From positions 62,001 to 126,000 of the forward strand of contig CAJNYU010000048.1 of the NCBI GenBank assembly GCA_905331475.1: a stretch of DNA of 64,000 nucleotides, given 5' to 3'. The notes beneath the pieces are model-generated. The model made no database searches and was not told the DNA's origin. It saw nothing but the letters and a program-made list of their open reading frames with translations. The translations under genes and the position numbers were made by a program. Numbering within the stretch: the stretch's first letter is position 1; every line of letters starts with the position of its first letter. Positions 1 through 13,900 of this stretch are shown in pieces. This DNA is from Rotaria socialis (lineage: Eukaryota; Rotifera; Eurotatoria; Philodinida; Philodinidae).

Positions 1-1110
1 TAGGCAAACCACACAGGAACTCAATAGAGATGGATGAATACATTTTTTGAATAACCATATCCTGAAGAAAAAACAAATTGTTTGCCTTGACATCGCATTA
101 ATAAAATAGCTGAATATCAAACAAGAATGTATTGAAACTCTTGCATTCCATTAATAATGGAGTAACTTAATATAGACTTCTTCCCTCGTCAATGACGTTC
201 GTTACTCTTCTTAATGAAACATATTCATGAGAGGAAAAACATAATTTGTAACTTGTTGCTGGGTAGACCAATCCAACATGTTCATAGAATTCTTATCATC
301 ATAATCATCTTTTGCTGAATCGTCATTCAGTACTATAATTTTAAAAGATTAATGTTACAATAAGAACACCAGGAAATGAGTACTTCCTCTGGAATTTATT
401 TGTGGTAAAAAGTTAGATCCTGATTGATTAAAAAAATAGAATCAAAATTACTGGAGACTAAAAATAATTATTCAACGTCATTTTATGAAAGTTAGACGTC
501 AATTCGTAATGAAAAATGCATTTCATAAGTGCAATAATATCGAAGAGAAAAAACAGATTACATAGAAGGTCATTAGATTATTGCCAAGAAATAATACTGT
601 CTATAAGTATTGTTGGATAATTAATTATAGAGAACTCGTCTTTTTTTCAATGAAATTTCTCATATCATTTCTTATGATATTATATGTCTATGAGAATAAG
701 ATAAAAATGAAGTGGTTTGAAAAAAAACGAGAATATCGAAACTGTGGTAGACATCTATTTTCTAATATATGTAAGTTTCAACGGTACAATGTCATAACGA
801 TAATACATTTGCTAAAATTTCTCTATCCAACTTATGTAGGCTATTGTATATGTTATCTTATAAACAAGAATAACTTGAGACACACAGCGATAAAAAATAA
901 ATTCCGCAAGAATAACGAAACAAAGAAGCAATATGATATTGAAGTATATTTATAGATATAAAGTGCTACTACAGTCCGCTTCACTTAAAACGTCAAAATG
1001 AGTTATACCAAAAACGTTTTAAGAGTAACTTAATTATCGTTAATTGACTTATTGATTCATACTTTTTAATCGAATAATTCATGATACAAACAACAATATG
1101 TTATACTTAC
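1..1110. other. No recognisable coding sequence at the left edge
   Basis: This stretch lies downstream of the last visible exon of the minus-strand GPCR. I looked on the minus strand for its missing TM6/TM7 exons (a CWxP or NPxxY signature) and did not find them. The 124-residue plus-strand ORF at 581-955 is Lys/Tyr/Ile-rich and resembles no family I know, so I treat it as chance. The stretch may be a long last intron or intergenic DNA. Confidence 0.4.
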
Positions 1111-2118
1111 AGAGCATTTTGAAAGCTGATTTTTTCATTGATTGCATATTTTGTCCTTGTGCACCTGAAGAACTATAATTACTCAGTCGTATAGATGCAT
1201 ATTTTCTTGTAATCGAAGATGTTGGTGAATTACGAGATTTTGTTCGTTTTTGTTCTAAATCATTATTATCCTGTTCATCATTTTTAGCGCGTATTGATGT
1301 CGAATAGGATTCTCTATAATCAGATTTTGACCAATATCCATCGCCAAGTAAACTAGCCGAATATAAACGTCGCGCCATTAATGCATATAGTACACAAAGA
1401 ATAAATGCCGGTAAAACGAAAAAAAATGTGGCCGATATTTGTAGACATTTTTTTTCGAATGCTTGAAAATCTGGATCGAAATAACAATGACTTTCGGATT
1501 TCTTTGTTATATATAAATAAGGTGTAGATGATAGGATAGCAATAAACCATATTAATATTTGAATTTTAATTGCACGTCCTGTTGTTGATAAAAATGTAGT
1601 GTGAAGTGGTCGACACACAGCTATATAACGTTCGATTGTAAATGCACTGCACGGAAAAAAAACCGTAAATGAAAAGAGTAGAAATAAATTAACTTGAAGA
1701 CTATTTTCACATTGCATTACCTAATTGTCAGAATCGATGCATTGGTTGATGTTTCAGCAAGCAGACTTCGAAGTTTACAACCAAATTGATTCAATGGGAA
1801 TGTAATTGGTAAGAACTAAAAGTGAAAGGCTAATAAATTTCCTAGACAGAAAAATCTTACCGCTATTTCAAATGGTAAACTAACAATTAATGGTAAACTA
1901 TCGCTAATCGCTAAATTCAATAAATAACAGTTTGTAACTGTATGCATATCTCGATTTAGTAAAATAATCAAGATAGTTAACAAATTATTGGCGATGCCGG
2001 CGCAAAAAATTGGAATATAAATGCAACCTTGTATAATGCCGAGTTTATGAGAAAATTCTCTATCGTCGTCATCGAGTAAAGGTAATTCAGAACTATTACT
2101 TATGTTGTTAATAGTCAT
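1111..2118 (-). CDS. Rhodopsin-class neuropeptide-type GPCR, 5' exons only (TM1-TM5)
   Basis: Plasma-membrane 7TM receptor. Three exons are readable: 1861-2118 (86 codons, ATG at 2118), 1721-1815 and 1111-1646, joined by GT-AG introns of 45 and 74 bp. Exon 1 holds an N-glycosylation-rich N-terminus, TM1 (IANNLLTILIIL) and TM2 with the conserved NLAISD. Exon 2 holds the TM3 start with the disulphide Cys (FGCKLRSLLAETS). Exon 3 continues TM3 into the DRY-like IERYIAVCRPLH, then TM4, TM5 and a long basic third loop. The TM3 wording resembles neuromedin-U, pyrokinin and TRH receptors (family knowledge); the ligand cannot be assigned. Exon 3 ends at a good donor (GTAAGT) in phase 1 just before TM6, so the gene continues toward position 1, but no TM6/7 exon was found in the window. 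The ATG-initiated ORF beginning at 1717 starts inside intron 2 and is not a real start. Confidence 0.8.
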
Positions 2119-4692
2119 TTTTAATTATTTATTGTTATTGTACAAAAACAAAATGCATGATTGTAACTTGAACGTTGAAAACGACGTTCGTATCTAATTG
2201 AGCGAGATATATTTTATTGCTTGTTTTAGTTACCCTTTTTTCTATATCCTAGCAAGAAAAGCATCGAGAAAATGAGAAGGAAAAAGAAAAGAGAGGAGAA
2301 CAAGAGGCCGTCATAATCAATCCAAGAAAACTCAATCATAGGAAAGACAAGCACTACGCAAAAATAAAATATAACTTCAAGGGCTATGTCATATCATCTT
2401 TTCTTACACGAACACCTGCAAAATCGGATAATTTCAAGCCAGCTCCTAATTAGGAATATTCATAAGCAACCACTGTGCATTCTTTTTTCCTGTCGCAGGA
2501 AAAAAGAACTAATAGAAAACAGAACCCTCGTTTAGCCTCCTTTTACATCTATTTAAAAACAAGAATCTGCGTTCAAGTAATACTTTGTAAGACATACGTA
2601 ATAGCGTTTTAGAACTAATATTCTTAAGCTTAATCAAGTTTAGACGATGTCTACACAATATATGCTTTCTCTAGTTATTCGCCTCTAAGCAGTGCACCAG
2701 CTAATAAAATATGACAAATTCTCTGCTCTCATTAGTATTGACAAAAATTTCTATTTCCTAAGAGATTTTCTTCTAAGCAACAGGTCATTTTTCGGCATTG
2801 ATAGATTGATAACATTCTGTTGTCTTAATTCGGGTTCAAAAGTTCAGCGCTTATCAAACTTAGGAAACACTTTATGTAAAAGAATATTAATTCTTAAAAT
2901 TTGTATAACTCATAACTGCTGAATTATTTAGCAGATATATGAGATTTCACATGTGCTCTTTAAACTTTGTTTTCTCTTCATAATATTATTTCCATATTAA
3001 TGAGACTAACGTAATGGGATATAAGCTTGACATTAATGAAAAAGATAGCATAACATATTTCCTAAAATCGCAAAGATTCTTTTCTGTAAGTAATAAATCG
3101 TCTAAGGATCATAATTGTAACATAAAAAATATAAAGATGGATGTCACTAAGGGTGTTATAGCGATTAGTATGCTAGTCTTTGGAGAATATTAGTTTTTAT
3201 ATGATGCCCGAAAAAAAAAACATGAGCCTGGATTTAAAACATCTTCAGTGGTTTATGCTGCCTTTAAAAATGTTACAGTCTCTTTGAAATTTTAATTCTT
3301 AGTAAAAGAAATTTTTTCTCCTTGCTCAGGAAATCGAAGCGCTCAAACACAAAAAGACGTTAATGTCGATACAGTCATAATACAACATAGATTTTGTCTT
3401 GTTCTATTCGTGATAATAGAACATAAAGAATGATCTTGTTTTTCTACAAGAATTTTCCAATAACTATGACTTATGACGCCTAAAAATGTTACTCATCATG
3501 GTTTAAGTTCTTTATAGAAATATCAAATATTCAACAGTAGACAAGACTCGGCATCTAATTGTTGTTGATGCTAAATGTAAGCATTAGTAATAATTAGAAT
3601 TAAACTTTTCACTTTGATAGACCTTCGTCTCTTTTTTTATCGCTATGAATATATTTGAACGTGCGATTATTTTCTAGCGCTATACATATGCTTTCTATCA
3701 TTTTATTATAGACTATTTAAGCTGAAAATATTTTCGATTCTCAATACTACGAACGAGTTACAGCACTAATTCTCTGCTTACATTAAAACTTCTACTACAT
3801 TGACAGTCATATTTTTAGAAAACAGTTTTGTTTATCTATCCTATTGTATTTTGCTGGTAATTAACTTTCATAAACAAATAGGATATTAGTGACAAGAAGA
3901 AGAAGAAGAAGAAGAAAACAAGAGAGACTCATCAATAAGAAACATCCGATCAGCGTCATCACCAAACGAATAATCTATAAGCAACTGTCAAGATGAAATC
4001 TGATCGAGAAGAAGCAAAATTTCATTAGTGTCGAAACAACGTTTATCATGGTGACTAAACGTAAGAGAAAATAAAATGCCAACTACCCAGAAAATATGCT
4101 TAATAGAAAAATGCTAAATATTCAACACGCTTGAATGCGTTGAGAAGTGGATTTTTAATGGAAAGAAATTAAGCATTTAAAACTTAAATCTTTTAGAAAC
4201 TTATTTCACAGGACTTTTCCTAGTTTTCCCAAGCTAGAATCTATTAGTACAAGTGAAAACTGTTCTTCTGGCGATTTTGCTGTTTCAAATTTCAATGTAA
4301 TCAATACAAGAAAAGAAACATGATGGATCATTTGTTTTTGCTGGAAATCAGAGGATAATATTTTTCTGTTTTGTTTTAATAATGACTACTCGAGCGAAAA
4401 CATGTTATATGTATGCCAGCTTATACTCGAAGATATATTCACGAGTTGATGACTTTCAAGGAGCTCGACTAGATAAGAAAGCACATGCCTTGATTTGTTT
4501 ATCGATCAGTAAATAGACAGCCATGGGTTGTGAATTCTGTTATTCAACTGGAAAAACAATCTGATATAAGCTTTTTTTTTCTTGCCGATTATAATCTAAT
4601 AGAGAATTTGTTCAAGAACGCGGCCAGAACAAAAACTATGAATAAATTTATTGAAACGAGAAAAAAAACATTTAGAAGAATTTGCGCTTTTT
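2119..4692. other. Intergenic, 2.6 kb, nothing recognised
   Basis: AT-rich spacer between two minus-strand genes. It contains a short GAA repeat at about 3895-3916 and scattered short ORFs with no domain character or splice logic. No TIRs or RNA gene seen. Confidence 0.5.
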
Positions 4693-6035
4693 TCAAGCAA
4701 AAATCGCTGTTAATTTCTGTTCGCCTCCAAGATAAACTATTTTTGGTTCATATGTACAATCGTCAGAAGTTGTCATTGGTGTACTGTCATTGTCATCAGA
4801 CGATGAAAGTTGAATATTAGTGCGAAATGAGTCATATGTTGAATTATCATAGTCAGTCTTCGCCGGTAGAGTGAGACGTTGTTGTTGTTGCTTTGTACAA
4901 ATAACTTCAAGTGGCGCATGGTAATTTTCCTTCACTCGTTGACGACGTAATATATATATGCTAATTCCTAGTATAAGACTAATAGTGAGAAGGAATAGAC
5001 ATGAAACAATTATTGCCATAGTAACAATATGAATTGATACTGAGTGGTATGATTTATATTTTTGATTTTGGCAAATCCCATGTAGACATGTTTCATTTAA
5101 TGGACATTGAATCAATGAATTACATATGCCACTTGTTTGACTTTCACAATAAGCTAATTAAAATAAAGAGAATATTAAACAAACAGAAGGAATATTGCTT
5201 TTTGTCTTCTTCTATTACCTCGATCATCATCATCTAAGGATATTTTCGTTGATATATTCTTTGGACAAGTACACGTGCTAGATGAACTATTTTCATGACA
5301 CCATTCTAAACATCTTAGATTCTTCATTTCACATAGATCCATATTTTGAACCAGCTGTACACATATGGGATATCGATTTTCTATTGAATACGATTGTAAC
5401 GGTTCTCGACATGTACACCGATGTTTAATTTGATCACATTCATAACTTTCCGATGGATAACATAAATGTTCATTTGAACAGTAATCATTCAATGTTGATT
5501 CAATGCGCAAATCGAGTTTAAATAATTGTTTATGATCCGTACGATAGAGTGTTTTGGTTAGACAATCGAGTGTTGTTAAATTTTTTATGTACGTCTTGCC
5601 CGATGGTAGATACATAATATTTTTGTCAACAAATGTTGTACGAACAAATTCTCCGCGTAATGTTGATGAATACTCAAGTGACGTCCAATTGCTTAACATA
5701 TTCATATTTGAACATTGGATCATACTAAGATTAAAACGTATCAATGGTTTTGCTGATTTCTTATGAGTTATAATCGTCATCAGTAGATCATTGCCAACAT
5801 TTTTGTGCAATGGATATTGTAATATCATTGATAATGTTCGATTATCGTTCGTCGTTATATGATTAAATAAATGAGAAGAATGATTACGATGGTAAAAATA
5901 GTGAAATGAACAATTAGACAGAAGAATTAATTTATTAGGAGTACAAGTTGTATTTTCTCCACAGTCGACGACGACGACGACGACGATGCCGATAATTATC
6001 ATTAGATAAAAAAGAAATATACGATCAGACAACAT
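4693..6035 (-). CDS. Single-pass type I membrane protein with Cys-rich EGF-like stalk
   Basis: Predicted 425-residue protein from two exons, 5219-6035 and 4693-5153, joined by a 65-bp GT-AG intron; the sum is an exact multiple of three. The N-terminus is a signal peptide with a run of Val encoded by a GAC/GTC trinucleotide repeat. The ectodomain (about residues 25-320) has several N-glycosylation sites and, in its second half, Cys-rich segments with EB/EGF-like spacing (NEHLCYPSESYECD, CLEWCHEN, CPLNETCLHGICQNQ). One transmembrane helix follows (IVTMAIIVSCLFLLTISLILG), then a stop-transfer RRQR and a Ser/Asp-rich cytoplasmic tail with Tyr residues. I do not recognise an orthologue. It could be an adhesion or receptor-like surface protein; function is not inferred further. 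The second exon must be read from the splice acceptor, because its open frame has no ATG at the front. Confidence 0.7.
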
Positions 6036-7105
6036 GCGATGTTTGCGCTAGTCGACAAGCCCATCTAATCTGATGGAAAAAGCGTCACGTTACTGTTACT
6101 AAAAATGAACAAAATGCAATGGTCAATACATAAGGTTCCTAATCAATAAGAATGAGAACGCCTGTTTGTCTAACATGACCAGTCAAACAGAAACATTTGA
6201 TGATGAGATCAAGCTAGAATAATAATAATAGTCGTAGCTATGATCGATTCTTACTCAACGTGTGCCCATATAGACATCAGGCAGCAATGATCGCCTTTAT
6301 GTGCTTCATTACAGAATTGCAAGAAGAAATTAAAGCAAACGTGCGAATCGAACGGCCTTAGATAACTATAATGTTTCGAGCTGAAAGCTGCGCTATTAAA
6401 TATGTGCTCTTGCTATCTGTTAAACGAGGATAACAAAAGAAGAAAAAAGAATAGCTCAGTTGAGAAATATAAAATAGAGACGATGATAATGGCTTTTATA
6501 TAAAACGATAGGCTTTATATATATAACTTGTCCTTGTCAATTGCAGAAATACAGGCCACCTACTATGGAATGCAGATGGAACGTTTCACCACGATACTTA
6601 TTCTTCCGTTTTTTTTATGACGGCTTACTTGTCTGTCATTCATCTAGTAGAAAGCTTGGAAAAGAAATGTTCATGCACATTAGTTACATCATATTCTTGT
6701 GAAAAGCAAATGAACTGTCGTGCTCTTTCCACTCTTGACTATAACGTAAATACCCTAAGATCTCCATTCTCATCGTTTAATGTATATAAACTTAATATAT
6801 TTATCTTATCTTACCTTCGTTAGCTTTCCTTAATTCAATCTTAATAACCGTTCTATTTGATAATAATCATCGTTTATGTATATGTATATTCCATATTCAT
6901 GCAATTACTATTGATGTTTGTTTCGTACGCGCACATACACATACACAGACGTTATCTATCAAATCATAGCTAAACTAAAAAAGTTGTTAGTTTTACTACT
7001 GCCATTTCTTCTCTTATTCCTTTTCCCCCGAACGTCGTCGTGCCGGTGCAAACGATTATATAACTTAAGCTAATTCCTTTTTCTCTATTCCATTGAACAT
7101 TACTA
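6036..7105. other. Intergenic, nothing recognised
   Basis: AT-rich spacer. The 68-residue ORF at 6617-6823 (plus) has no family resemblance and no regulatory context. The stretch would include the upstream region of the minus-strand membrane protein gene. Confidence 0.4.
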
Positions 7106-7342
7106 TTAGCGATCTAACAACCATTCTGCTCTTTCTTCTATAAAGAAATTGTGAAGACCTTGTAATACTCTTCTCCAATGAGTTCTTCGTGCGCGTATAT
7201 TTTTCCATTTTCCAGAATATACAATCAGCTCTTCAAGCCCCGCATCAAGTGTAGTTTGATCTGCTAAATGTTCTTCGTCTTCACAGATGACCTCGACGCA
7301 TGCACGTACAAAAATGTTGAAAAGAAGAACATCTTGAGACAT
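7106..7342 (-). CDS. Small hypothetical protein, 78 aa
   Basis: Single open exon from ATG at 7342 to a stop at 7106-7108. The protein is acidic and amphipathic in its first half (VCEDEEHLADQTTLDAG-like helices) and basic and Trp-rich in its second half (KWKNIRARRTHWRRVLQGL, then EERAEWLLDR). This balanced, Asn-poor composition stands out from the Lys/Ile/Asn/Tyr-rich chance ORFs around it, which is the only reason it is listed. No signal peptide, TM segment or known motif. It could also be the last exon of a longer gene, since no upstream promoter or exon was identified. Confidence 0.35.
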   Translation of the reverse strand: MSQDVLLFNIFVRACVEVICEDEEHLADQTTLDAGLEELIVYSGKWKNIRARRTHWRRVLQGLHNFFIEERAEWLLDR

Positions 7343-10300
7343 GTTTAATGATTAATCGATTGGCGAATAAATGGAAATAATTTATTATTTCTATTATTTA
7401 TTCGAAATTTTTATTTTGAGTTGTGATAATTGACAGATTACAATAGCAAACGCTAACAAGAATTTTTCTTCTATACGATGACCATACCATTGACATGAGA
7501 GATAGTAAAGGGCTAATTGTGATTGATAGATTTTTTTTAGATTACATCAATCGAATGTAAATATAAAAAGAGAGTGAACGGTATGCAAATAAGGAAATAC
7601 CGGAGTGACTAAGATGTCGAGAATAATTTATTTCATGAGATATAAAAAATGACCGATCGATCTAATTATAAATTCAGTTCAATATAATAAAACTATCCGA
7701 TTTAATCAAAATTCAAGGTGAATTGATTTTATCAAGACATGAATAAAAGATACGTTGATTATGAAGGTTGTTCGTATGGAACGTAGTTTTTTTTTCTTTT
7801 TGATACATGTTATCGCTATTAATCGTGCGCAAAGAACAAAAAGAAGATTTATTATATACAATCAAAGTCAATGTATATCAACAATCCTTGTAGAATTCAT
7901 ATTTATACACAGATTTGTTTAGATACTTCAGCATGATATTGTTCGTTATTATTTGCATTTTGCATAGTTACTAGATAAAAGAATATTTTGTTTCCGAATC
8001 TCGTTTTAATATGCATATAAAAAAAATTTCTCTAGAAAGGAAGGAAGGAAGGAAGGATGAAACCATATCCCTGTCTTCCAACCATCTCATAGAATAGTAT
8101 ATTGTCTAGTAACACATGCACTAGTAATAATATTAGCTGTCATTTTGAACAGAACAACATACACGGACACTGAGGTCTTATGGTCAATTATTTGAGCTCT
8201 CAACGTAAACACGCTAACTAACCGCGATAACAGGTGTATGTCACAATAGAGACAGCAGGACATCGGACATGCGATACAACATAAACATATACTAGTGGCT
8301 TTTCCACGGTTGGCGATACCGAAGTTTCCTCATCAAGGTGTTCAATCATGGCGGTTTATGCGAGTCGTATAGCATGTTCATTTAGAGAGAGAAAAGGTCT
8401 TCGCTTATATGCTCATGATAATCTGACCATTGGGTCATACAAAATATATTGCATAGTATTGTGCGTATATATCTTAATCGTATTAAGGCGCACAGAAATG
8501 AATTCTTTCTTTTCTCTCTTGGGGAGCAGTTCTACTTAATTCTCTACATAATTGTAACTTCCAGTTGATTGGAAAAGAATGAACTAGTTTTTTTCTTTAT
8601 GGTGTAAGCACAATATTTATTAAAAAAAAATCGTTTCTTTTGTTACGCTTTGAGTGATGTACATTTCAATTACATGGATCATCACACATGAATCCAACCG
8701 TTGTCTTTTTGAAATAGTTATAGGCATTGCAAGCTGAATTATTTCCATGCTAATGATCAGGATCATTAATGGGGGAGAGAAGTTGCCTTACCACTATCGT
8801 GCTCTAGGAAGTTGTTTATTACACTTGCACTATGATGTCCTCAAGCTTCAAAAATTCATATAGACGATCAATCAAGCCGGATACTCCGTAGGGTTCGTAA
8901 TGCTGTGTGAATTGGACAAATGAAATTATGCCTTCAATAGCTCGTTAGATCTTGATGATGGCGAAATGAAATAATTAAACTTAATTTCCTCTTCATGGAT
9001 CATAATCATCGTTAACACGTACAAACCATTCAACCTTGAATTTTTCTGAAAAATTTCTATAATGAAAGCAAATTCACTAATAACAGATTCTGAAAAATAG
9101 CAAATGTTCTTTTTCTAGAATTAATTGAGAGATCGACTTCTATAGGGAAATAATAGGAGTTTCTTTCGAAAATAAAACAGCTGTTCCGTTCATTTAAATC
9201 TGACTGAATCTGCGATACGAGTGTCACAGTCATAGTTGACTTTAGGTAAATATAATTATCATTTCGGTGAGCAAAACATGAATGTATTTGCCAGTTTTTA
9301 CGTTGATAGAATCTTATTATTATTCATTTATCTCCACACGTAACTTCTACGACGATTTTACAAAACAATGTTCGACAGTCATCTTTTTGTGTGCTAGCCA
9401 AACAACCTATCTATCGCGTGAACCATGAAGATTTTAATACAGATAGAGACCTTGAAATCTTAGGAAAAAAATGCATTTAAATTAGCAGCTATACTGTTAT
9501 ACTTGACATCCAATATGCACTCTAGAAAAAAAAATGTGCCGAAAAATAAAACTTCTTGTCAGTGTTAATTATTTTTCTCTCGAGTAATGTCATCAAGACC
9601 ATTGCCAGAGCATTTAATACAAAATTGCGGATGTAATAGTGTGAAAAAATTCCTCGTGGCAAGACAATACTTCGAAAAAAAAAGATTATATTCAAGTACC
9701 GTATAAGAAATTATAATTGCATGATCGACTTAGCCAGCATGCACTAAATTAGATGTTAAAAAGAGAAATGTATTTAAAAACATCAGTTTTACAGAGGTGG
9801 AAATGCGTTCCAAGACTTGTTATATTCATTCGTAAATATGTAAAAATCGGTTTAATTTCGCCCAACGTATCAAGCATCTATGCGTTTGAACTAAAAATAT
9901 CAAATATAGCCCAATAGATCATCAAAGTTAGTCCTGTTCAACTGTAATATAATGCAGAGATTAAGAAAATGAATCGTTTTTAATCCTACTATTCTTATGA
10001 GCAATAGATCTGGTTTCGATCATCAAATATAATAATTCCATGTGTCTGGTGTATGTGCTATTAGCTTGAACACGCTGTTTCTCGCAATCAAACGAAATGA
10101 AAAGAATTAAAAATGACTTCAATGTTGAAGTTATTCTATTCTATTAATAGGACAATCTTTTTGCTCAAATCATAAAACCTAATAAACAATGGCCATTTTC
10201 TAACACGATCGTTTTATTTGTTAGTCAATAGAAGGTTCGCCGACGCAGAAAAAAATGTATTTAAGAACAACTCACAGAGTTTTAAAATTTAAAGCTCACC

Positions 10301-10998
10301 GGGATTAAACTGAAATTTTGATTTCCTGCTCACGCAACATATTTTTATGCCTTTGAGTTTCAACAATTGGTCAAATTCAGACAACGAGTACATTGGTATC
10401 CGAGACTTTTGCTACCATTAATTTATGCATCGTTCGATACTCGTTTCGTCATTAGAATTATTTCTATCTTAGGTTGAGAACATCTGCTTTCATAATAAAA
10501 ACAACTAATACTAATTAAGAAGTATTTTTCAAATCTTGCGTTGGTGAAAGCAAATGTTCTTTTTCTTTAAACCGTTAGATTAAAAAACACAACTTTAGAT
10601 TAAAAACAATCCTCTTAACAAATCTTTTCATTTGCAGTCTCGCAAAAGAAGCCTCTTATCCATTCCGGTGACATTGTCTAAAGAGATTTTTTGAATGCCG
10701 CTAACAAAGACTTTTACTTGATTGAATAGCCCGTGGGCGTAAAGCAAATTTTAATTCTTGAGAATTCGAAGACTGATACTATTTTTGTACGCCTCTCGGG
10801 TGAAGCCCATTTAAGTTCTGTCGTCGGCATTGCTTGCACTCCTATAACTACGAGCAGCAGGTGATCATTTATCTTCTATTAATGAGACATTTTTCGGAAA
10901 AACTTCTCGTGTGTTGACGTCAGTTGGAATGAATACAGCAATTCGATTTTTTTATAATCAAATATAAAAGCAAAACAAAAAACAATTCTTTTTCTATT
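7343..10998. other. Intergenic, 3.7 kb, no gene seen
   Basis: Gene-poor AT-rich DNA upstream of the small ORF and downstream of EFR3. It contains a GGAA microsatellite at about 8038-8057 and a 63-residue plus ORF (8348-8539) judged random. No TIR pairs, RNA genes or tandem arrays were recognised by eye. Confidence 0.45.
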
Positions 10999-13900
10999 TC
11001 AGAAAGTAAATAATTCAGGATAAGCATAATTATTCGTGCGTAATTTTAATTTTTCATTTGAACCTGCATTCCCATTGGTCAGTTTTAACGGTGGATCTTT
11101 TCGTGATAATTTACGATCATTCAATAAATTTTCTATCTGTTGGTTCTAATCATAAAATTTCATGAAAATACTAAATTCAATTTAAACGAAAGGAAAACTA
11201 TTTACCTTTCCATTAACGATCATTTTTAATTGACCCAAAGGCTTCGTACGAAAATCATTTGCTAAACGCTTATTCTCATCGGAGCGTTCAAGCGGCGATT
11301 CAATTTTGGTCAGAACATCGTGTATGGTATCGAAAGATATATCTTCTTTTTGATTTTCATTCTAAATTTGTTCATATTTCGTTTCATAAACAGAAAAATA
11401 AAACGACTTTATAAGCTTACACGTAGATCTGATCTACTGCTGAGAGAATCATCCGTTTCGGACTCTTCATTGTCATTATCACCGGGAGAATTTGGTTCTA
11501 TGTAAAATAAAAAATTCATAATTCAATTAGAATAAGGTGAATAAGTCGGAAGAAGAAGAAGAAAAAAAAGAAGAAAAAAAGGTAAGGTTAACATATTATG
11601 CAGCAAATGATGAATGCGCCTTTGTCGTGTTCGCTCAAGCTAACAATATACGCACGAATGAGATTAAACAGCAATACCGTCTAACAAAAAAAAACTACTT
11701 TTTTTTCTTTCTTTGGCACTTTCCCTTTTATTTCTCAGTTTTCTATTGGAAAACCAGAAGAAAAGAAAAGCGACGGCCACGACGACGCCAAGGAAAATTA
11801 AGTAAACGCAACAAATACGAAACCAAGATATTTGTTTTGATTAATATTTATCCATAAAAGTTGTAAGCCATGCTCACAATACATTTGATTCTGTTAGTTT
11901 TAGTAGGTGTAATTGGTATAACATTTAATTGGCTTCTAATATTAGCCATTCAACGAAAAACCTATCACTATCAAGAGCCCTATCGAATTTCAACTCCGGT
12001 ATCAAATAAAAAATTATTACAAGCGAATTCATCTATTAGCGGTCAGATAATTCGGCCACCACTATTACCGGCATCACGCTCGTCAATATCGACATTTGAT
12101 AAATATATTCTAGCATTTTTAATTAACGATATCATGGTTTGTAATTTGATTATTCCACTACGTTTTATTGATTTACAACAAGGTTTGCCATGTGGATTTT
12201 TTTGTTTTGTATTAAAATTTCTGGAAAAATTAACAACAATTATTGAAATAGTGATTATTACTCTACTATTAGTAACATCATTACTATATTTTTGTAAAAA
12301 ACATTTAGCAACGACAAAATTATATTTTTTATGTTTAATTTTAATATCACCTTTAATTATCACATATTTAACAACAACCTTAACACATATTGATATTAGT
12401 GAATATGAATATGAACAACGGCCGCCGTCATGTAAACAAACGTATATTTATATTAATAAATCAACACACAGGAGTTTAAATATGGCTTGTTGTTTTATGA
12501 CATATTTAATTGTCTTTATTCAATTTCTATTATTAATTAAAATGAAGTATGCTATTAAAAATTATAAGCAAAGCAGTTTAAAAATTCTCAGTGAAGCTGC
12601 AAATTTGACACGCAATGCACAACAAGAAATATCATTATTTGATCAAGTGAGACATATGCTTTAGTACCGTTAGAGAAGAAGTCTCTTGAGAGAGAGAGAG
12701 AGAAGTGATTGCGGACTTGAGTGTTAAAACGAATTTCATGTGTCTGATTTTCGAGTATACAAGGGTAAAATAGTGTTTTTTTTCTTTCTCTCTGTATAGA
12801 TTCGCCGTACACAACTTCAGACTTGAAGAACATTTCTTCGATTATAATTAGTAGCAAAAGAAGACAAAAAAGTCTTTCATTCTAAGTTAAATTTAAGATA
12901 ATCAGTCTGTTCCATGTTACGGAAATAAAATAATGAAAAGTTACAAGTTTCATGTTAGTCATTATAGAGTACGAGTACTCCATCAAGGACCATACTGCAA
13001 GAATTCATTTCCTTGAGCATTTAATCTCCGAGCTCTAAAACGAGGAAAAATCATTTTTCTTGTTATCATGGCGACGGTCGTGGACAGTCGACTGCGTTAA
13101 TAATTTATCCGTCATGACTTGTTATGTTTTTTTCAATTTCCAGAATACTAATGAAAATATGAATCGTCGTTCAATACATTATTCTCAACCATTCAATCAA
13201 TCCGCAACAACTTCAATTGCTACTGATGTAGCACTAACTACGCAACGTTCATTGCAAGCATTCGATTATTTAACTTATTTAACAATCGTTGAAAATAGTC
13301 AGACTTTAATTAGTTCATCGTATCTTCTGTTATTTATTTATCTATTTGCTCATATACCCTACTGGATTGATGAATTGTCCTATGTGCAATTTTCATATCA
13401 ATTTAAAGATGTTTATCTTCTATGTCATATACTGAAACCATTTTGTTATGTATCAACCAATGAAAAATATCGATTTCATATATTAGCAACTTTACAATGT
13501 AAAACATTTCGTATGTTACCAAATATTTTACGACGTCGCTCACGCGTTGTGACATTAAATGATGAGATTACGAATATAAATATTCTTCGTAATTAATAAG
13601 CAACAAACCTGATTCGAAATGAATGGTACGATTAAATCTTGATATATCATAATGTGATGATTTTAATGCGTGAATAACTGTTTCTTGAGTAAATAGACAT
13701 TCTTTTGGAATAAATTTTAATAGGTTTTCTTTTGAAACAGATCGGTATGCATCAGGCGGCAAGAGATGGGGTGTGCGACGTTCACGATGGCGAATTACCT
13801 AAATAAAATTAACAAAAAAGTTCTCATTTTCAACTTCAATAGTGCATTTTTTGGAGAAAAGAGAAGACATATTGCTAAATTATGATAGTCTAGAGTGATA

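Noticed and set aside
581-955. 124-residue plus-strand ORF
   Set aside because: Lys/Tyr/Ile/Asn-rich composition expected of AT-rich DNA, no motif, no splice context.
3895-3916. GAA and other microsatellites (8038, 21435, 27781, 34319, 52276) as possible CRISPR or satellite arrays
   Set aside because: Simple 1-5 bp repeats with no spacers.
5034-5766. Plus-strand ORFs over the membrane-protein gene
   Set aside because: Antisense shadows of the two-exon minus-strand gene.
11537-11857. 106-residue plus ORF starting with a Glu/Lys run
   Set aside because: Comes from GAA repeats and a poly-T/A stretch inside the EFR3 intron; does not join the receptor frame at 11870.
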